Shown here: one piece after another, positions 62,272 to 64,000 of the stretch
Layout of the letters: each line of letters opens with the position of its first letter
Numbering within the stretch: the stretch's first letter is position 1
DNA from: Deinococcus sp. YIM 134068
Lineage (GTDB): Bacteria > Deinococcota > Deinococci > Deinococcales > Deinococcaceae
DNA length: 64,000 nt
Assembly: GCF_036543075.1 (NCBI RefSeq)
Contig: NZ_JAZHPF010000019.1
Span: 1 to 64,000 of the forward strand
Reading direction: 5' to 3'
Program-made: the position numbers and the translations under genes
Notes under the pieces: generated by a model
The model's database searches: none
Told to the model about the DNA's origin: nothing
Seen by the model: the letters and a program-made list of their open reading frames with translations, nothing else

Positions 62272-63186
62272 ATGGAAGGCTTGCTCGGACAACTGCTCAC
62301 GACCGCCTTCCTGGCGACCTTTATCCGCTCGGTGGTGCCGCTGCTCCTGACCGGGCTGGGCGGGCTGTACAGCGAGCGCAGCGGCGTGGTGAACATCGCG
62401 CTCGACGGCCTGATCATCTTCGGGGCGCTGGCGGGCGCGGTGGCGACGCTGGCGCTGGAGCCGACGGTGGGTGCCCTCGCGCCGTGGCTGGGCTGGGTGG
62501 CGGGGGCCGCCGTGGGCGGGCTGATCGCGTGGATTCACGCCCTCGTCTCCATCAAGTACCGGGCCGATCAGGTCATCAGCGGCACGGCGATCAATCTGCT
62601 CGCCTCCGGGGTGCCCGCCGTGATCCTGACCGCCCTGTACGGCAGCTCCACCGAAAGCCCGAAGGTCGAGAACGCCCTGCCACTCTTCGGCGTCGGCGAA
62701 CTGCGCTTCAGCCCGCCCGTCTTCTTCTCGCTGCTGGCCGTGGCGGCGACGTGGTACGTGCTCTACCGCACTCCCTACGGCCTGCGGATGCGCGCGACGG
62801 GCGAACACCCCGGCGCGGCGGCGAGCATGGGCGTGAACGTGCGGCGAATGCGCTACAGCGGCGTCATCCTCTCCGGGGTGCTGGCGGGGACGGCAGGCGT
62901 CTTTCTCAGCATCGGCAACCTCGACTCCTACGTGCGGAACATCAGCGCGGGCCTGGGCTTCATCTCGCTCGCCGCGCTGATCTTCGGGCAGTGGAAGCCG
63001 CTGGGGGTCTTCGGCGCGACCCTGCTCTTCGGCTTCCTTCAGGCCCTCTCCATCACCCTGGGCGGCACCGACCTGCTGCCGCCGACCCTGGTGACGGCGC
63101 TGCCCTACCTCATCACCATCGTGGCACTGATCTTCACGGGGCGGAGTGCAGCGCCGCGTGCGCTGGGCAAGCCGTTCGACGGGTAG
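62272..63186 (+). CDS. ABC transporter permease, nucleoside type (second subunit)
   Basis: 304 residues starting directly after the previous stop. It has about eight hydrophobic helices and the family segments LTGLGGLYSERSGVVNIALD, ADQVISGTAINLLASGVPAV, GMRMRATGEHPGAA-like TPYGLRMRATGEHPGAAASM and GFISLAALIFGQWKPLGVFG. This is the BmpC/NupQ-like partner for uptake of nucleosides or related compounds. With ndk nearby, nucleotide salvage is a plausible theme. Confidence 0.92.
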   Translation: MEGLLGQLLTTAFLATFIRSVVPLLLTGLGGLYSERSGVVNIALDGLIIFGALAGAVATLALEPTVGALAPWLGWVAGAAVGGLIAWIHALVSIKYRADQVISGTAINLLASGVPAVILTALYGSSTESPKVENALPLFGVGELRFSPPVFFSLLAVAATWYVLYRTPYGLRMRATGEHPGAAASMGVNVRRMRYSGVILSGVLAGTAGVFLSIGNLDSYVRNISAGLGFISLAALIFGQWKPLGVFGATLLFGFLQALSITLGGTDLLPPTLVTALPYLITIVALIFTGRSAAPRALGKPFDG

Positions 63187-63187
63187 G

Positions 63188-63273
63188 GAGCGGCCAGCCG
63201 CCAGCAAAGTCTTTTAACTCCTCCTCCCTTGCGGGGGAGGCCGGGTGGGGGGTGGCAAGCGCAGCTTGCCCAA
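63188..63273. repeat. R2 remnant plus paired-hairpin repeat (family R5)
   Basis: CGGCCAGCCGCCAGC (R2-like), then CTCCCTTGCGGGGGAGG (63224-63240), CGGGTGGGGGGT and GGCAAGC-GCA-GCTTGCC (63254-63270). Confidence 0.7.
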
Positions 63274-63277
63274 TACA

Positions 63278-63315
63278 CGGCGGGCCAGTGAACCTCACGG
63301 CCCGCCGCCCCTTTT
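63278..63315 (+). terminator. Terminator of the permease operon
   Basis: CGGCGGGCC (63278-63286) pairs with GGCCCGCCG (63299-63307); CCCCTTTTT follows. It also borders the convergent LysR gene. Confidence 0.85.
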
Positions 63316-64000
63316 TCACCCAGCTCTGTTCAGGACAGCCGAACCCGCCACGCTCGCCAGCACCGCCCCCGTAAAGGCGCGCAGCAGGGGCAATGTGGCC
63401 CGGTGAGGCAGGGCGGCGAGCGCGAGGGGCCGCGACAGGGGGTCGGGCAGCGGCAGGGCGACGAGGCCGGGGGGCAGGGGCAGGAGCGCCAGCGTCGGCA
63501 TGACGGTGATGCCGAGACCGTGCCCCACCATCGAGAGGATCACGCTGTCCTGCTCGATATGGGTCACGGACGCCAGAAGCACGCCGCGCGCCGTGAGGTA
63601 GGACCGGATGCGGCGGTCACACGAGTCGTGGGTCGGGGAGAAGATGAGCGATCCGGCGGCCAGCTCGTCCAGCGTGACCGGGTGTGTGCCGCGCGAGGCG
63701 GGGGCGACGAACAGGTACTCGTCGGGTGGGAGGGGGTGGAGGCGCAGATCGGGGGCTTCATCGGCCACGATCACGGCGAGGTCCACCCGGCCCGAGCGGA
63801 CGGCGGGGGCACCGCCGCCGTGACTCTCGGCGTCCAGCAGCGTGACGGAGACGCGCGGGTGGCGTGAGCGGAACGCCGCGAGCGCGAGCGGCAGGAGATG
63901 TGTGGCCGCAGAACGCATGGACGCCACGCGCAGGGCACCCGACAGCCCGCCGTCCTCGTCCTGCGCGGCAAGGAGGGCGTCGGTGGCGGCCTGCACGGCG
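63316..64000 (-). CDS. LysR-family regulator, C-terminal part (partial)
   Basis: About 228 residues of a LysR substrate-binding domain; the N-terminal winged helix lies beyond the window edge. Typical segments are LSGALRVASMRSAATHLLPL, FRSRHPRVSVTLLDAESHGG, VDLAVIVADEA and EQDSVILSMVGHGLGITVMP. The effector and target genes cannot be told from this part. The stop abuts the permease operon terminator. Confidence 0.9.
   Translation of the reverse strand, partial: AVQAATDALLAAQDEDGGLSGALRVASMRSAATHLLPLALAAFRSRHPRVSVTLLDAESHGGGAPAVRSGRVDLAVIVADEAPDLRLHPLPPDEYLFVAPASRGTHPVTLDELAAGSLIFSPTHDSCDRRIRSYLTARGVLLASVTHIEQDSVILSMVGHGLGITVMPTLALLPLPPGLVALPLPDPLSRPLALAALPHRATLPLLRAFTGAVLASVAGSAVLNRAG

Overview
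This window is a high-GC bacterial chromosome segment that reads as Deinococcus (or a close Deinococcaceae relative). The evidence is the tuf-rpmG-secE-nusG-rplKAJL-rpoBC layout, a beta-prime subunit with the large N-terminal insertion typical of Deinococcus-Thermus, many start codons preceded by a TANNNT -10 box only 5-7 nt upstream (the leaderless promoter pattern reported for Deinococcus), and an intergenic space crowded with short palindromic repeats. The genus call is inference; I ran no searches.

Layout. 1-14.1 kb: the end of tuf, then the translation/transcription superoperon (rpmG, secE, nusG, rplK, rplA, L10 leader, rplJ, rplL), a cold-shock gene with a structured leader, two genes on the other strand (a membrane TPR protein and an Imm22-like protein), then rpoB and rpoC separated by a palindromic repeat. 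14.1-23 kb: an AT-richer orphan gene, a DUF2721-like membrane protein, a small secreted protein, rlmN, and a tight operon of TPR protein, SPOR protein, rex and a large lipoprotein. 23-31.3 kb (mostly minus strand): secreted nucleotidase, FMN alpha-hydroxy-acid oxidase, glycolate oxidase glcF-glcD-glcE, and a PUA-type rRNA methyltransferase. 31.4-36.7 kb (minus): a beta-oxidation operon fadN - alpha/beta hydrolase - AT-rich ORFan - thiolase. 36.8-45.3 kb: M61/MA-like peptidase, small membrane proteins, HAD hydrolase, PII-like c-di-AMP receptor, winged-helix regulator, a structured intergenic block, a two-gene ABC exporter, and a modular PRC-barrel protein with a 44-aa membrane protein upstream. 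45.4-53.5 kb: P-loop protein plus enolase-superfamily epimerase, a subtilisin lipoprotein, a Uma2 nuclease, aconitase, and a disordered acidic protein. 53.8-64 kb: type III polyketide synthase, aldo-keto reductase, nitroreductase, lipoprotein, diguanylate cyclase, ndk, two nucleoside-type ABC permeases, and the end of a LysR regulator.

How it fits together. The first 14 kb is core gene-expression machinery with recognisable control elements. The 22.9-36.7 kb block is largely carbon and acyl-chain oxidation. The rest is housekeeping mixed with envelope and stress genes. No tRNA, rRNA, CRISPR array, transposase or prophage is visible. The most unusual structure is in the gaps: at least five families of short palindromic repeats, four built from tandem 7-8 bp words in inverted orientation and one built from paired hairpins, sit between genes and in some cases supply the stop codons of the flanking genes. 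Three AT-richer or immunity-like orphan genes look acquired.
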